NCBI GenBank assembly: GCA_007753915.1
Contig: CP036352.1
Span: 2,170,001-2,234,000 of the forward strand
Length of the DNA stretch: 64,000 bases
Reading direction: 5' to 3'
Source of the DNA: Phycisphaerae bacterium RAS2
Lineage (GTDB): Bacteria > Planctomycetota > Phycisphaerae > UBA1845 > UTPLA1
Shown: positions 26,301 to 33,982 of the stretch, in pieces
How positions within the stretch are numbered: the stretch's first letter is position 1
Layout of the letters: each line of letters opens with the position of its first letter
Position numbers and translations under genes: made by a program
Notes under the pieces: model-generated
What the model was told of the DNA's origin: nothing
Seen by the model: only the letters and a program-made list of their open reading frames with translations
Database searches by the model: none

Positions 26301-27971
26301 AGGGAGATGGTGTCGATAGGTCACGTCGGGGGGCGCCACCGATGCCATCGCTGTCGATTCGACGACAGTTGCCGGATGCGGCTCACTGCCGCGAACGATC
26401 GCCTTTTGCACGCGATACGCGGCAAATACCGTCCCTTCTTCGATCTCGATTGATTGCCTGGCGACCGCGGTTTCGAGGTCGCCTACGCCATCCCCAGCCG
26501 GTCCAGCGTCGCGAGCAGCAGGTTTGCCGCCCAACGTCGCATCAATTCCGGTTCGGTCGGCATCGGCGGTCGTTCTCGTTCCAACTCCCGCGCCAGCATT
26601 TGCGTCAACATTTTCGGCTGCTCCGTCGTCAGCCGGTTCCACGTGTGCCACTGATCCGTTGTCACCGTCGTTTCTGATGTCGGCATGATGCCCCCGGCTC
26701 CATCCTCCAGAAGGCAGGTGATGAGTTCCACAACCGGATCGGCGACGGGTTCCAGCTCCCGATGGAACATCGCTCGCATCGTTGCCTTGGCTTCTTCCCT
26801 CACCGCGTTCGAGAATTCGCCCGCGGATGTCTTCCTGCGAGATCGCTTTGAGTCGTTCATACGCTTCCTCCAAAGAATGACCGCTTCCGGTGATGATCTC
26901 GGATTCACTCTCGGTCTTGCCGTCACGGTCAATGACAATAATCTGGTTGTCGAAGGTGGTTCCAAACTTGCCGTACGCTTTTCCATCAATGCCGACATTG
27001 GCCCGAACACGGTATCGCATTTCAATGTTCGACCACCACTCCCGAAACTTCGGCCGGTCCAGGGCCATGCCGCGCCCAACGACCGCAACGAGCCTTCCGC
27101 CGGGCTGAAGACGAAGAAGCGATTGTTCGACATGCCGGGCGCCAAATTCCGTGCTATGGGCGCGAACGCGCCCGCCCGTCGCCGAGAAGGGAGGGTTCAT
27201 CACGACTGCGTCGTAGAACTTTCCCGGCCAAAGGAGATTGTCGAGCCGCTCCGCGTCGAATGCTGTCGGAGCAAATCCTTGTAAGATGAGTAGTCTCAAG
27301 CGCCTTTCACTGATTTCATTGGTGTCCACTTCGGCGCCAGCAAGCCGCGCAAGGACAGCGATGTTTCCCGTGCCTGCACTTGGCTCAAGCACCGTCATCC
27401 CTTCGCACAATCCGCCGGCTTTCACTACAAGTAGGGCCTCGGCCGGCGGCGTGCTGAACTGCTGGAACTCGACTTGCGTCTCATCCCGACGTGTCTGTCG
27501 GGGCATTCGTGCTTGTAAGGCCTGTAGCGATTTGATGGACCCAGCAACATCGTCAAAGTCCAGGCCGAGTCGCTCGATGTACATATTCATCCCGGCTTCG
27601 GCTGCGTCATAAGCATCGCGGCCGTGCCCTGCGGCGTTTCCAAACACCTCGCGCGCCAGATTCTCGATGGCCGGGTTGTCGAACTTCTTACCGGGCTCCG
27701 TCTCAAGCAGCGCCGCAAATCGTTTGGCAAATTCAACGACACCTGCCCACTGATCGGCCTGACCTTCCCCCACCTGGGGAGACGGTCCTATCTCCGGTGA
27801 TGCCATCGCCGGCCCGGCAGCAACCGCCTCAGCCGTCGCCCCTGCTTCTACTTTTGGTTCGAACTCCAAGAGCAGTTGCCGGCCGAGGCGAGGCGCTGAA
27901 CTATCGGCTTGGTCCCGATGCCCAAACAACCTGCCATGCTTCGACTCGGACCCGCGTGAAAATCGGAACAC
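23310..27971 (-). CDS. Methyltransferase-like plus strawberry-notch-type helicase reading frame
   Basis: A 1553-codon open frame. Residues 165-390 form an adenine-methyltransferase-like domain (EPSAGTGN 196-203, NPPF 259-262). From about residue 540 onward it is a strawberry-notch-type SF2 ATPase: GDGTGIGKGRE (Walker A-like), FDEAHLMKN near 700, YFSATGATE, and the helicase C-terminal QAFGRVHRSNQ. These large proteins are typical of integrative elements. Residues about 385-530 have poor codon character, and a different frame looks coding there (26483-26860). The frame may therefore be two genes, or carry a frameshift. The GTG start follows GGAGGAAG closely. Confidence 0.75.
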   Translation of the reverse strand: MFRFSRGSESKHGRLFGHRDQADSSAPRLGRQLLLEFEPKVEAGATAEAVAAGPAMASPEIGPSPQVGEGQADQWAGVVEFAKRFAALLETEPGKKFDNPAIENLAREVFGNAAGHGRDAYDAAEAGMNMYIERLGLDFDDVAGSIKSLQALQARMPRQTRRDETQVEFQQFSTPPAEALLVVKAGGLCEGMTVLEPSAGTGNIAVLARLAGAEVDTNEISERRLRLLILQGFAPTAFDAERLDNLLWPGKFYDAVVMNPPFSATGGRVRAHSTEFGARHVEQSLLRLQPGGRLVAVVGRGMALDRPKFREWWSNIEMRYRVRANVGIDGKAYGKFGTTFDNQIIVIDRDGKTESESEIITGSGHSLEEAYERLKAISQEDIRGRILERGEGRSQGNDASDVPSGAGTRRRSGCGTHHLPSGGWSRGHHADIRNDGDNGSVAHVEPADDGAAENVDANAGAGVGTRTTADADRTGIDATLGGKPAARDAGPAGDGVGDLETAVARQSIEIEEGTVFAAYRVQKAIVRGSEPHPATVVESTAMASVAPPDVTYRHHLPRDLIVEGRVSDIQLEDVIYAGQATEVILPDGARKGHWNGDGTGIGKGREIYAFIYDQLERGRRKHIHVSASHQLFADAERDRSAIGLPLRLIHQAQSKPTTPILGDSGVLFTTYTMLATDFDGERQRFKQLTDWLGPDFVGAIAFDEAHLMKNAATSPHGGKTTLDEGTLRGNMGIALQRMFPRARVRYFSATGATEARHMAPYERLGLWGEGAPFADFPAFLVAMERGGVAAMEMLCRDLKAVGTYLSRTISYGPTRRVDGSIVPESAVEYEPLLHRLTEPEKRQYDEISDLWAELLIAFEAGEQNACQKRNGGRYAQFYSAQQRFFLQLMMAYTLPDVIPEIEKDLASGRSVVVSLFNTGEAQADRKVRDARAQGLELNELDATPREMIVQLIEKQFPIYQYREETDPVTGNVICVRVTDAAGNPEINRENLRRQKELLDKVADLDFPHNPMDALVAHFGVENVSEISGRTHRWEHGRYVRRKLHGVHRRQLNEYETRLFQNGQKRLAVLSGAGATGISVHADVTAENQERRAFYAFQLSWSADQQMQAFGRVHRSNQTSAPIIRLALLNLAGQKRLVNAVSKRLAALGALTKGERQSLSGELFRPEDVTDEYGKAALTLLYRQVERNEHAAFGIGMVDLERMGVLNKEKTAVRESYSGNVEQFLNRIMVLHVEKQNRFFELFYERYVEAVEAAKRAGAFDFGVEEIKARDLRSVAEPQTLFVDTASGARTTLHELEGEVDVLRHTFAEAAGSFAGEGFYRNKRSGRIYAVSAHNDTRPGEVLLTGVKGPRRGLERCELAEKYEPVERDDASAWWDAEYGKTPATEAQRFHILSGAIFPIYDRVMGASGIQSVKIARAVLADGTALVGLNLSPSDVPGVKQRLGIGTPLAKAIPSEILDLLAGGAIIELDNGWRLMMARIAGDEVVELVLNGVPANREELRRYGLSEEIVGYKRRWFALQEDAPWAVSRVLEHHRAVRDTTSDECSNGNSIGIA
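26483..26860 (-). CDS. Nested out-of-frame gene (125 aa), unknown
   Basis: ATG at 26860 stands 6 bases after GGAGG. The 125-residue product (MNDSKRSRRKTSAGEF at the start, LLLATLDRLGMA at the end) is protein-like and helical. Counting codons by eye, third positions are mostly G or C here (about 70 percent) against roughly half in the long frame over the same DNA. It lies between the methyltransferase and helicase domains. It may be an independent gene, or the end of the methyltransferase after a +1 shift near 26830. No function known. Confidence 0.6.
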   Translation of the reverse strand: MNDSKRSRRKTSAGEFSNAVREEAKATMRAMFHRELEPVADPVVELITCLLEDGAGGIMPTSETTVTTDQWHTWNRLTTEQPKMLTQMLARELERERPPMPTEPELMRRWAANLLLATLDRLGMA

Positions 27972-28319
27972 CTTCCTCCAACTAATACTTCACTCCGATA
28001 GCGTTATGGAGCGATCGACCCTGCGCGTGCCTCCTCCTGCCGACCGACGAGGTTGTCGGTCGATTCGCTCGCCCCGTCGGGACCACTCCGGTGCTCGCTC
28101 GAAAGGAATGGGTTTTTCGGCCGATCGCTCCGCTCTATCGGCCGGTCTGGTTTGGAACCCCCGCACGCCGCCGGTTCCAAACTTCCCCCACCCCCTTCTT
28201 TCCCCCTCCGGGAACGGCCTCGCGGAAAGTTGGAGGGAAAGTACCAAAATTCCTGCCAAGCGCCCTTGACTTCAGAAATCCGTCCGTTAGCATATATGCG
28301 AACGGATGGAGGTGTTCGC
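27972..28319. other. Divergent intergenic region of a mobile-element regulator
   Basis: About 350 bases without a convincing gene between the helicase (minus) and the XRE gene (plus). It holds the helicase ribosome-binding site near 27972-27985, C-rich and pyrimidine-rich DNA around 28160-28215, and the palindromic operator described separately. It probably contains divergent promoters, which I cannot place exactly. Confidence 0.5.
28283..28306. promoter_or_regulatory. 24-bp near-perfect palindrome, likely XRE operator
   Basis: Arms TCCGTT and AACGGA flank a central GCATATATGC, with only one mismatched base pair in 24. It ends 14 bases before the GTG start of the XRE gene and overlaps the region where its promoter or leader should be. 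Autorepression by the XRE protein, relieved by the ImmA-type protease, is the natural inference. Confidence 0.6.
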
Positions 28320-28688
28320 GTGCCCCCCAGAAACGAGCCGATCGGCGATGTGCTCAGGCGACAACGGATCGAAGTCGTCAAGAAGGGTCTCCGCGAGATG
28401 GCCAAGCTTTTGGGAATCACTCCGCCGCACCTGACCGACATCGAAAAAGGTCGCCGGGCACCGTCCGAAGAACTCCTCGTCAGGATCAGCGACCGCTACG
28501 ACATTCCGGAGGCCGAACTGCGCTCGGGTTGGAACAAAGCCGAGGCCATCGTCGGCCAAGTGGCAAACCAGGATTCGGTGACGGCCGAAAAGGTGCCGGA
28601 GTTGCTTCGAAAGGCCCGAAAGCTGTCGGCGAACCAATGGGATGACCTGATCGAGTACGCGAATCGTTTGTCCAAGAAGAAGCCTTGA
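28320..28688 (+). CDS. XRE-family repressor paired with ImmA-type protease
   Basis: A 122-residue regulator. GTG at 28320 is chosen because GGAGGTG precedes it by 6 bases; upstream extensions lack a site. The helix-turn-helix spans residues 10-60 (VLRRQRIEVVKKGLREMAKL, then ITPPHLTDIEKGRRAPSEEL). The C-terminal part (VPELLRKARKLSANQWDDL) is helical and may dimerise or be the protease target. The protease gene follows after 16 bases. Such pairs control induction of integrative elements or act as toxin-antitoxin-like modules. Confidence 0.85.
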   Translation: MPPRNEPIGDVLRRQRIEVVKKGLREMAKLLGITPPHLTDIEKGRRAPSEELLVRISDRYDIPEAELRSGWNKAEAIVGQVANQDSVTAEKVPELLRKARKLSANQWDDLIEYANRLSKKKP

Positions 28689-28704
28689 AGAATGGAGTGG
28701 CGTC

Positions 28705-29472
28705 ATGCCGGCCGAGCCATTTGGCACAATCTTCGAGCCCAAGCCAGGCTTGCTTCGGACCGACCAAGCAGCTTGGGATTGCGTCCAGAAGTGCCGCGAG
28801 GCTCTTCGGATCGGAACGGTCCCTGCCCCCATTCCTGTGGACCAGTGGATCGAGAATCCGCTCGGGATTCGTTTCGGCATTACGGATCTCTCGCATTTGG
28901 GTGAAGAAGTGCTTGGGGCTGCGTTCGTCCGCGACCGCGAGATTCTGATTTCCGACCGGATTACGCACGAAGGATGTTTTCGCTTCACGTGTGCCCACGA
29001 ACTGGCCCACATGCTTTTGCACCGCCGACATGCAGCGGTCTTTCATGAGACCTTGGAACTTCCAAGTCTTCAGGCCACCCGGCTGGAACGCCAGGCCGAC
29101 CGGTTCGCCGCCGCATTCTTGATGCCGATCGCATTGATGGAGCGTGAGCTAGTTGCGGTGTGCCAGGATGAGGAGCTTGATTCCGACTACTGCCTGACGG
29201 AATTGATGATGCCGACGGTTCGATCGGAGTGGCTCTGGCGAGCCATCTTTCTCCCTCAGATTATGCGACGTTTCGGAGTGTCCAAGACCGCCGCCATCAT
29301 TCGGTGTCGTGACCTTCGATTGATTGACCAGCCGGCCCGCGAATTCATGCCCATCCGATTTGAGAATGTCCTGCGAGAGCCCGCGAGAGCGCCAGAGCTT
29401 GCAAACATGCGAATCCGCGATGGGAGGCCGGTGGTTTGTCCGCCGCCTCCGCGTGACCAGTACCGGGGCTGA
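28705..29472 (+). CDS. ImmA/IrrE-type zinc metallopeptidase
   Basis: A 255-residue protein with the zinc site HELAHMLLHRR in FTCAHELAHML, followed by ERQADRFAAAFLMP. This is the standard ImmA/IrrE (Peptidase_M78) pattern. ImmA-type proteases cleave the XRE repressor encoded next door upon DNA damage and so release mobile-element genes. The C-terminal 100 residues are a winged-helix-like region (VSKTAAIIRCRDL). Start MPAEPFG at 28705 is 16 bases after the repressor stop. Substrate and trigger are inferred from the pair. Confidence 0.87.
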   Translation: MPAEPFGTIFEPKPGLLRTDQAAWDCVQKCREALRIGTVPAPIPVDQWIENPLGIRFGITDLSHLGEEVLGAAFVRDREILISDRITHEGCFRFTCAHELAHMLLHRRHAAVFHETLELPSLQATRLERQADRFAAAFLMPIALMERELVAVCQDEELDSDYCLTELMMPTVRSEWLWRAIFLPQIMRRFGVSKTAAIIRCRDLRLIDQPAREFMPIRFENVLREPARAPELANMRIRDGRPVVCPPPPRDQYRG

Positions 29473-29533
29473 TTTCTTATTTGGCTGGAGTGTTAGCCTA
29501 GTAGCGAACAATCGAACAACCTGACGCCACACA

Positions 29534-29761
29534 ATGGGGGCGACCCTGACCATGAACCGAAAACTCACCATCCCCGAGATCGAAACGGCCTTGGCAGCAA
29601 CGCCACCTATTCTGACCCCCCAGGAGGCTGCCGGCCTCCTGCGGCTCAAGATCTCGACTCTCTACCGTCATGTGTCGGAAGGACGCTACGGAGGCGCCGT
29701 CCGCCGCGGCAAGCCGCTTCGTTTCTGGCGAGACCGCCTTGTCCAGGAGTTCATGCAGTGA
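29534..29761 (+). CDS. Excisionase-like helix-turn-helix protein
   Basis: A 75-residue (or 69 from ATG 29552) DNA-binding protein with an excisionase/MerR-like helix-turn-helix: ILTPQEAAGLLRLKISTLYR, then the wing region AVRRGKPLRFWRDRLVQEFM. Excisionases bend DNA to steer integrase toward excision. Its stop overlaps the next start as GTGA, and the integrase follows that gene, which supports the role. Neither ATG has a strong ribosome-binding site. Confidence 0.8.
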   Translation: MGATLTMNRKLTIPEIETALAATPPILTPQEAAGLLRLKISTLYRHVSEGRYGGAVRRGKPLRFWRDRLVQEFMQ

Positions 29762-29994
29762 ATTCGACCGAGGCGGTGTATTCGGCCTGCCAGCTCTGCA
29801 CGGCCAAGTGGTTCGGGCCGTCGAAGGTCGATTCCTGTCCACGGTGCGGAGCGACACACGTTTTGCACACGCGTGCGATACTGCCCTGGAGCCGGCAGAC
29901 GACTAGACGCCCCGAAGCAAGGCCGAACGAAACGAACTCGCAGAATTCTCAACGTGGGAGGTCTACACTTCCAACGTCATCTTCAGGAGAGTGA
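29758..29994 (+). CDS. Small zinc-ribbon protein between excisionase and integrase
   Basis: A 78-residue ORF starting GTG inside the excisionase stop (GTGA) and ending one base before the integrase ATG. It has two CxxC pairs (CQLCTAKW at 11-18 and CPRCGATH at 28-35), a compact zinc ribbon, and a polar tail. Tight coupling on both sides suggests translation. It might assist recombination-complex assembly; that is a guess. Confidence 0.55.
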   Translation: MNSTEAVYSACQLCTAKWFGPSKVDSCPRCGATHVLHTRAILPWSRQTTRRPEARPNETNSQNSQRGRSTLPTSSSGE

Positions 29995-29995
29995 C

Positions 29996-31612
29996 ATGAA
30001 GCTCATCGATCGAGAACGAGTGGACGGAACGCAGGTGACCATCGGTCGCCGCATCCACTATGAGAACGGCAAGCAACGCATCGGACGGCGATTCGCTGCG
30101 GAGTATCGAAACGTCGAAGGCGAGCAGGTCTGCGAAACGCTACGCACGTCGAACAAGGCTCAGGCTCGCCGGCTTGCGTTGGAGATTCAGCAGCGAGTTG
30201 AAAACGGGACCGACCGCCAGCCGGAGCCGATGATCGACATCGAAACGATGGCCGATCGATACTTCGAGTCGGTGAAGAACAAGGACGTGGCTCCAAAGAC
30301 CATCGTCAAATACGAGGAGAATCTCTCCAAGCTCAAGAAGTATGCGAGTGAGGTCGGCATCACCCTCGCCCGTCGCTTCTCGGCGGATGACCTCTTCGCC
30401 TTCCGCAAATGGCTCATCGACCAGGACTACGCCCCGAAGACCATCGACGGCATCCTCGTCCTCACCAAGCAGGCGTTCAAATGGGCGTGGCGGCAGACCC
30501 TCACCCGAGACTACCGCTTGGCCGCGGTGTCGCTCCCCAAAGCGAAGGCCAGTCCACAGCCGTGCTTCACGACGGAGCAGGTCGAGTTGCTCCTCAAGAC
30601 CACAGTCGGCGAGGATCGGCTCGCGTTTTCGATGATGGCCTACGCCGGCCTCCGAATCGGCGAGGTTGAGCAGCTTCGCTGGGAGGACATCCGCCATCGA
30701 GACGGCAAGCCGACAATGTTCCACGTCCGCCGCGGCGGCTCACGCGGCACAACCAAGGACAAAGACGAGCGATTCGTCCCGGTTCACCCCCGAATCGCTG
30801 ATTACCTGGACGAGCCGAAGAAGTCCGGTCAGGTCTTCACGGCAATTCGAGCCCGAGACCTGTTAATGCGGCTCAAGGTGTTGTGCAAGACGTGCGGATT
30901 CGAGAACCCCGACTCGTTCAAACTCCATTCGTTCCGCCACCACTTCGCGAGCCTGTGTGCGAACCACCACGTCGCGTATCGAAAGGCCCTCGCATGGCTC
31001 GGCCACTCGTCGTCGGAGATGCTCGACTTGTATTACCACCTCCACGACGATGACAGTCAGCAGGCGATGCTCGCACTCGCCGGTATGAGCGCGGCGACGC
31101 ACGACACGGCGAAATCACCTGAAAACAACGGTAACTCGACTGCCCTCGCGGTCGCTCCTGAAAATCGTTTTGAGGGCAGTTTGAGGGCAGTCGGGCAGTC
31201 AACAATCGAGAAACTCTTGCAACTCAGGGAGTTTCAAGAGCTTGTAAACTGCCTGCAAATTGAATCGGAGAGGGAGGGATTCGAACCCCCGCAGCAGTTG
31301 CCCGCTGACCGCATTTCGAATGCGGCTCCTTCAGCCACTCGGACACCTCTCCAGGACGCCAAGCCTGTCAGCCCGGCGCGACAGGGAATCGTAAGAAACT
31401 CATCGCCGCGCGGCAAGCCGACCTTGCGCGCGGCGGGATGGACGCGTTTCCGCTATCATTTTCCAGTGGAGGGTCGTCAGAAGCCACTTGCGGCTTCGTC
31501 GCGTTGCCTTCGGGCATCGTGGCGGCCGTCGGTGGGGAAGACGTACCGCGAAGGGCAGCGGCCGGGATTTTCTCCCATCCGATCATGCCCTTTGTTTTTG
31601 CGCAGGCGGTGA
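29996..31612 (+). CDS. Tyrosine integrase of the island, frame runs through tRNA-Ser
   Basis: Start ATG 29996 follows AGGAGAG. Residues 80-170 are a SAM-like core-binding domain and 190-365 the catalytic domain. Catalytic residues are Arg220 (GLRIGE), a Lys near 254, His311 and Arg314 (HSFR), His337 (GHSS) and Tyr346/347. From about residue 424 the frame reads antisense across the tRNA-Ser gene (SEREGFEPPQQ) and on into chromosomal DNA, giving a 538-residue frame. The last 110 or so codons are therefore host sequence fused by integration, not part of the original enzyme. It likely inserts the island into the 3' end of tRNA-Ser. Confidence 0.9.
   Translation: MKLIDRERVDGTQVTIGRRIHYENGKQRIGRRFAAEYRNVEGEQVCETLRTSNKAQARRLALEIQQRVENGTDRQPEPMIDIETMADRYFESVKNKDVAPKTIVKYEENLSKLKKYASEVGITLARRFSADDLFAFRKWLIDQDYAPKTIDGILVLTKQAFKWAWRQTLTRDYRLAAVSLPKAKASPQPCFTTEQVELLLKTTVGEDRLAFSMMAYAGLRIGEVEQLRWEDIRHRDGKPTMFHVRRGGSRGTTKDKDERFVPVHPRIADYLDEPKKSGQVFTAIRARDLLMRLKVLCKTCGFENPDSFKLHSFRHHFASLCANHHVAYRKALAWLGHSSSEMLDLYYHLHDDDSQQAMLALAGMSAATHDTAKSPENNGNSTALAVAPENRFEGSLRAVGQSTIEKLLQLREFQELVNCLQIESEREGFEPPQQLPADRISNAAPSATRTPLQDAKPVSPARQGIVRNSSPRGKPTLRAAGWTRFRYHFPVEGRQKPLAASSRCLRASWRPSVGKTYREGQRPGFSPIRSCPLFLRRR
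31266..31289. other. Probable island attachment site (attR) in the tRNA-Ser 3' end
   Basis: The T arm and acceptor 3' strand of tRNA-Ser lie at the island side and next to the integrase gene, the classic site where integration rebuilds a tRNA. The exact crossover cannot be seen because the matching copy at the other island end was not found in this window. Confidence 0.45.
31266..31352 (-). tRNA. tRNA-Ser (CGA anticodon)
   Basis: Minus-strand cloverleaf: acceptor GGAGAGG paired with CCTCTCC, anticodon stem-loop CCGCA-TTCGAAA-TGCGG with anticodon CGA, a long variable arm (CAGCGGGCAACTGCTG) as in class II tRNAs, and T arm GGGGG-TTCGAAT-CCCTC. About 87 bases, no encoded CCA. The island borders its 3' end, and the integrase frame crosses it antisense. 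The gene looks complete and functional. Confidence 0.93.
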
Positions 31613-31679
31613 AATTCTGGTGCGTCGAGGACGCACCCTACGGCTACGCCTACGTCAACGTTGCCCCCCGCGGTCACAT
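31353..31679. other. Region downstream of the ABC transporter genes, no supported gene
   Basis: Apart from the read-through tail of the integrase frame I see no convincing gene. Short frames exist on both strands but have no ribosome-binding site or family signature. It should carry the tRNA-Ser promoter (minus strand) and the end of the ABC operon transcript. Confidence 0.5.
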
Positions 31680-32423
31680 TCATTCCATCGCGTGCGACAG
31701 GAACTCGCGTGTCTCGTCCCGCGCGGGAGATTCAAACACCTGCGCCGGCGGACCGCTCTCAATGACGCGCCCAGCATGCAGCATGTGCACCGTGGTCGCG
31801 CTGCGGCGCACGAATCCCATGTGGTGACTGACCACGATCATCGTCTGCCCGCTTGCAGCCAGATCGCCCATGACCGCGAGCACCTCGGCAGTCATGCGCG
31901 GGTCCAGGGCGCTGGTCGGTTCATCAAACAGGATCGCCTCGGGTTGATTCGCAAGAGTTCGGGCGATGGCCACGCGCTGCTGCTGCCCGCCGGACAGACT
32001 CGCCGGCCTCGCGTCGGCCTTGTCAGCCAGACCCACGCGAGCCAGGAGTTCTCGCGCGAGCACGACGGCCCTGTCGCGCGGCGAGCCTTGCGCATGCACC
32101 GGGCCGCACATGACGTTTTCTAATGCGCTCATGTGCGGGAACAAGTTGAATTGTTGAAAGACCATGCCGATGCGTCGGCGAAGTTTCAAATGAGTTGCTG
32201 CCTGATCGGCGCCGTTGGACATCGGCGACAATGTGATGTCCCCGACGCGGATCGTGCCCGCGTCGAATGACTCCAGCGCGTTGATGCAGCGGAGAAGCGT
32301 GCTTTTGCCGCTTCCGGAACCACCGATCAACGCGGCGACTTCACCCTTGCCAACCTTCAGCGATGCGCCGCGCAACACGTGCGTCGCGCCGAATCGCTTA
32401 TGAATGTCTGCCGCTTCGATCAT
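31680..32423 (-). CDS. Polar amino-acid ABC transporter, ATP-binding subunit (GlnQ-like)
   Basis: A 247-residue ATPase from ATG 32423 (MIEAADIHKRFGATH). Walker A GGSGSGKST, signature LSGGQQQRV, Walker B AILFDEPTSALDP and the H-loop SHHMGF are all intact. The 3' signature of the polar-amino-acid branch (HAGRVIESGPPAQVFESP) is present. It couples ATP hydrolysis to import through the permease fused to the binding protein just upstream. The permease stop and an alternative GTG start overlap, so coupling is likely. Substrate is unknown (Gln, His, Arg or similar). Confidence 0.92.
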   Translation of the reverse strand: MIEAADIHKRFGATHVLRGASLKVGKGEVAALIGGSGSGKSTLLRCINALESFDAGTIRVGDITLSPMSNGADQAATHLKLRRRIGMVFQQFNLFPHMSALENVMCGPVHAQGSPRDRAVVLARELLARVGLADKADARPASLSGGQQQRVAIARTLANQPEAILFDEPTSALDPRMTAEVLAVMGDLAASGQTMIVVSHHMGFVRRSATTVHMLHAGRVIESGPPAQVFESPARDETREFLSHAME

Positions 32424-32425
32424 CG

Positions 32426-33982
32426 TCACGCACCCATCGGCACGCCGTAGCCCGCGCCCGCCAGTTTCTTCTCTAATCGTCTCGCAACAATCGACAACGG
32501 ATAGCTCATAGCGAGGTAGAGGCCGGCCGTCAGCGCCGCCAGCTTCAGCACCTCGCCCGTGCTGTTGGCGAGCATGTTGTACTGCTTGGTCAGTTCCGTC
32601 ACGGCGATAACCGAGCAGACCGATGTGTCCTTGAACATGGCGATGAAGTCGTTGGTCACCGGCGGCACGACGATGCGTACGGCCTGCGGCACAATTACGC
32701 GGCGCAGGGCCGTGCCGCGCGTCATTCCCAGGGCCAGCGCCGCCTCCATCTGACCGCGCGGAATGGCCTGCAAGCCCGCGCGGTATATCTCGGCTTCATA
32801 CGCGGAGTAGTTCACGGCAAGGCCGATGATCGCCGCCGCCACGGGCGAGAAACTGAACGGCAACACCTGCGGCAGAATGAAAAAGATGACATACAGTTGC
32901 AGCATAACGGGCGTTCCGCGCAACACTTCGACATACATGGCGCACAGCCAGCGCAGAGCCGCCGGGCCGTACATGCGAATCAGCGCCACGATCAGCCCCA
33001 GCAGCATGGCTAGCGGCATCGAAACAAAGGTGAGCAGGACAGTCATGCCCGCGGCGCGAAGCAGAATGCCGCCATAGGTACGCACGACCCCGGGCCGAGT
33101 TTGTCCACCGCCATTGGTCGCACGCAAGCCCAAGGCTTCTTCATTCGGATCGGCAGCAAGCAGATTGGCCTGTGCCGCGGTCCAGACACCATAGCGGTCA
33201 TAAATTGACTTCAGCCGTCCATCGCGAAAAAGGTCCCCGATGATTCCGTCAAGTGCGCCGATCAGTCGCCGCTCTTCCGGCCGGGCATAGACAACGTAGT
33301 ACCCCCGTCCGACCGGCTCGCCGACAAAACGAAGCCCGCTGCCCTGCGGCTTGTCGCGATAGAACACAGCCATCGGAAGGTCGAGCAGCGTTGCGTCGTG
33401 GACCCCGTTGCGCACCTGCAGCATGGCATTCGTGTTGCCGTCATATTCAATGATGTCGGCTTCGGCCCCCCATTGCGCGTTCAAGAATTCCGACGCCGCA
33501 CAGCCGCCCAGCACGGCGATCTGACGCTTTGCACGGCCGGTCGTCGCCCGCAAGTCGTCCCAGGAGCCGATTCCGCCGACACGGCCCAGCAGTTGCAGCT
33601 GATAGATGTAGTAAGGTCGGCTGGCAGCCATGCGCTCGGCCCGCGCGGGCGTCCATTCGTAGCCATTGAGAATGATGTCGATTTTCCCGCTACGAAGGAA
33701 CTCCGGCAGCGTCAGCCAGTCGCATTGACGGAACTCGGCGCGAACTCCCAGCGTCGCTGCCAGCACGTCGGCCAACTCAACTTCGAATCCCACGAGTTTG
33801 GCTGGATCGTCGGGATCGGGATAGACATACGGCGCGTTGCCTTCCTGATCGCCCCCCCAAATCAACACACCTCGAGTGCGTACCTCATCCAGCAGGTCGG
33901 CGCGTGCCGGCGGGACGCCGCCGACGAGCAATGCGAATGTGGCGATGGCAATTTGATGATATCGGGTCGGCACGTGGTCCAT
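32426..33982 (-). CDS. Fused substrate-binding protein and permease, polar amino-acid ABC transporter
   Basis: A 518-residue fusion. A signal sequence (LLVGGVPPARA) leads to a periplasmic type II solute-binding domain (about 30-270): VRTRGVLIWGGDQEGNAPY, GFEVELADVLA, and YYVVYARPEERRL. A membrane permease follows (about 300-518) with the polar-amino-acid motif (EIYRAGLQAIPRGQMEAALALGM) that contacts the ATPase. Such fusions are known in several phyla. The upstream small membrane-protein stop directly abuts the ATG (TGAATG). The ligand cannot be read from sequence. Confidence 0.9.
   Translation of the reverse strand: MDHVPTRYHQIAIATFALLVGGVPPARADLLDEVRTRGVLIWGGDQEGNAPYVYPDPDDPAKLVGFEVELADVLAATLGVRAEFRQCDWLTLPEFLRSGKIDIILNGYEWTPARAERMAASRPYYIYQLQLLGRVGGIGSWDDLRATTGRAKRQIAVLGGCAASEFLNAQWGAEADIIEYDGNTNAMLQVRNGVHDATLLDLPMAVFYRDKPQGSGLRFVGEPVGRGYYVVYARPEERRLIGALDGIIGDLFRDGRLKSIYDRYGVWTAAQANLLAADPNEEALGLRATNGGGQTRPGVVRTYGGILLRAAGMTVLLTFVSMPLAMLLGLIVALIRMYGPAALRWLCAMYVEVLRGTPVMLQLYVIFFILPQVLPFSFSPVAAAIIGLAVNYSAYEAEIYRAGLQAIPRGQMEAALALGMTRGTALRRVIVPQAVRIVVPPVTNDFIAMFKDTSVCSVIAVTELTKQYNMLANSTGEVLKLAALTAGLYLAMSYPLSIVARRLEKKLAGAGYGVPMGA

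Noticed and set aside
23802-26453. 883-codon open frame on the plus strand
   Set aside because: It is fully antisense to the helicase domain, rich in Arg and His with no motif; a mirror of high-GC codon bias.
31438-31827. 129-codon plus-strand frame after the tRNA-Ser gene
   Set aside because: No ribosome-binding site, no family signature, and it runs antisense into the ABC ATPase gene.
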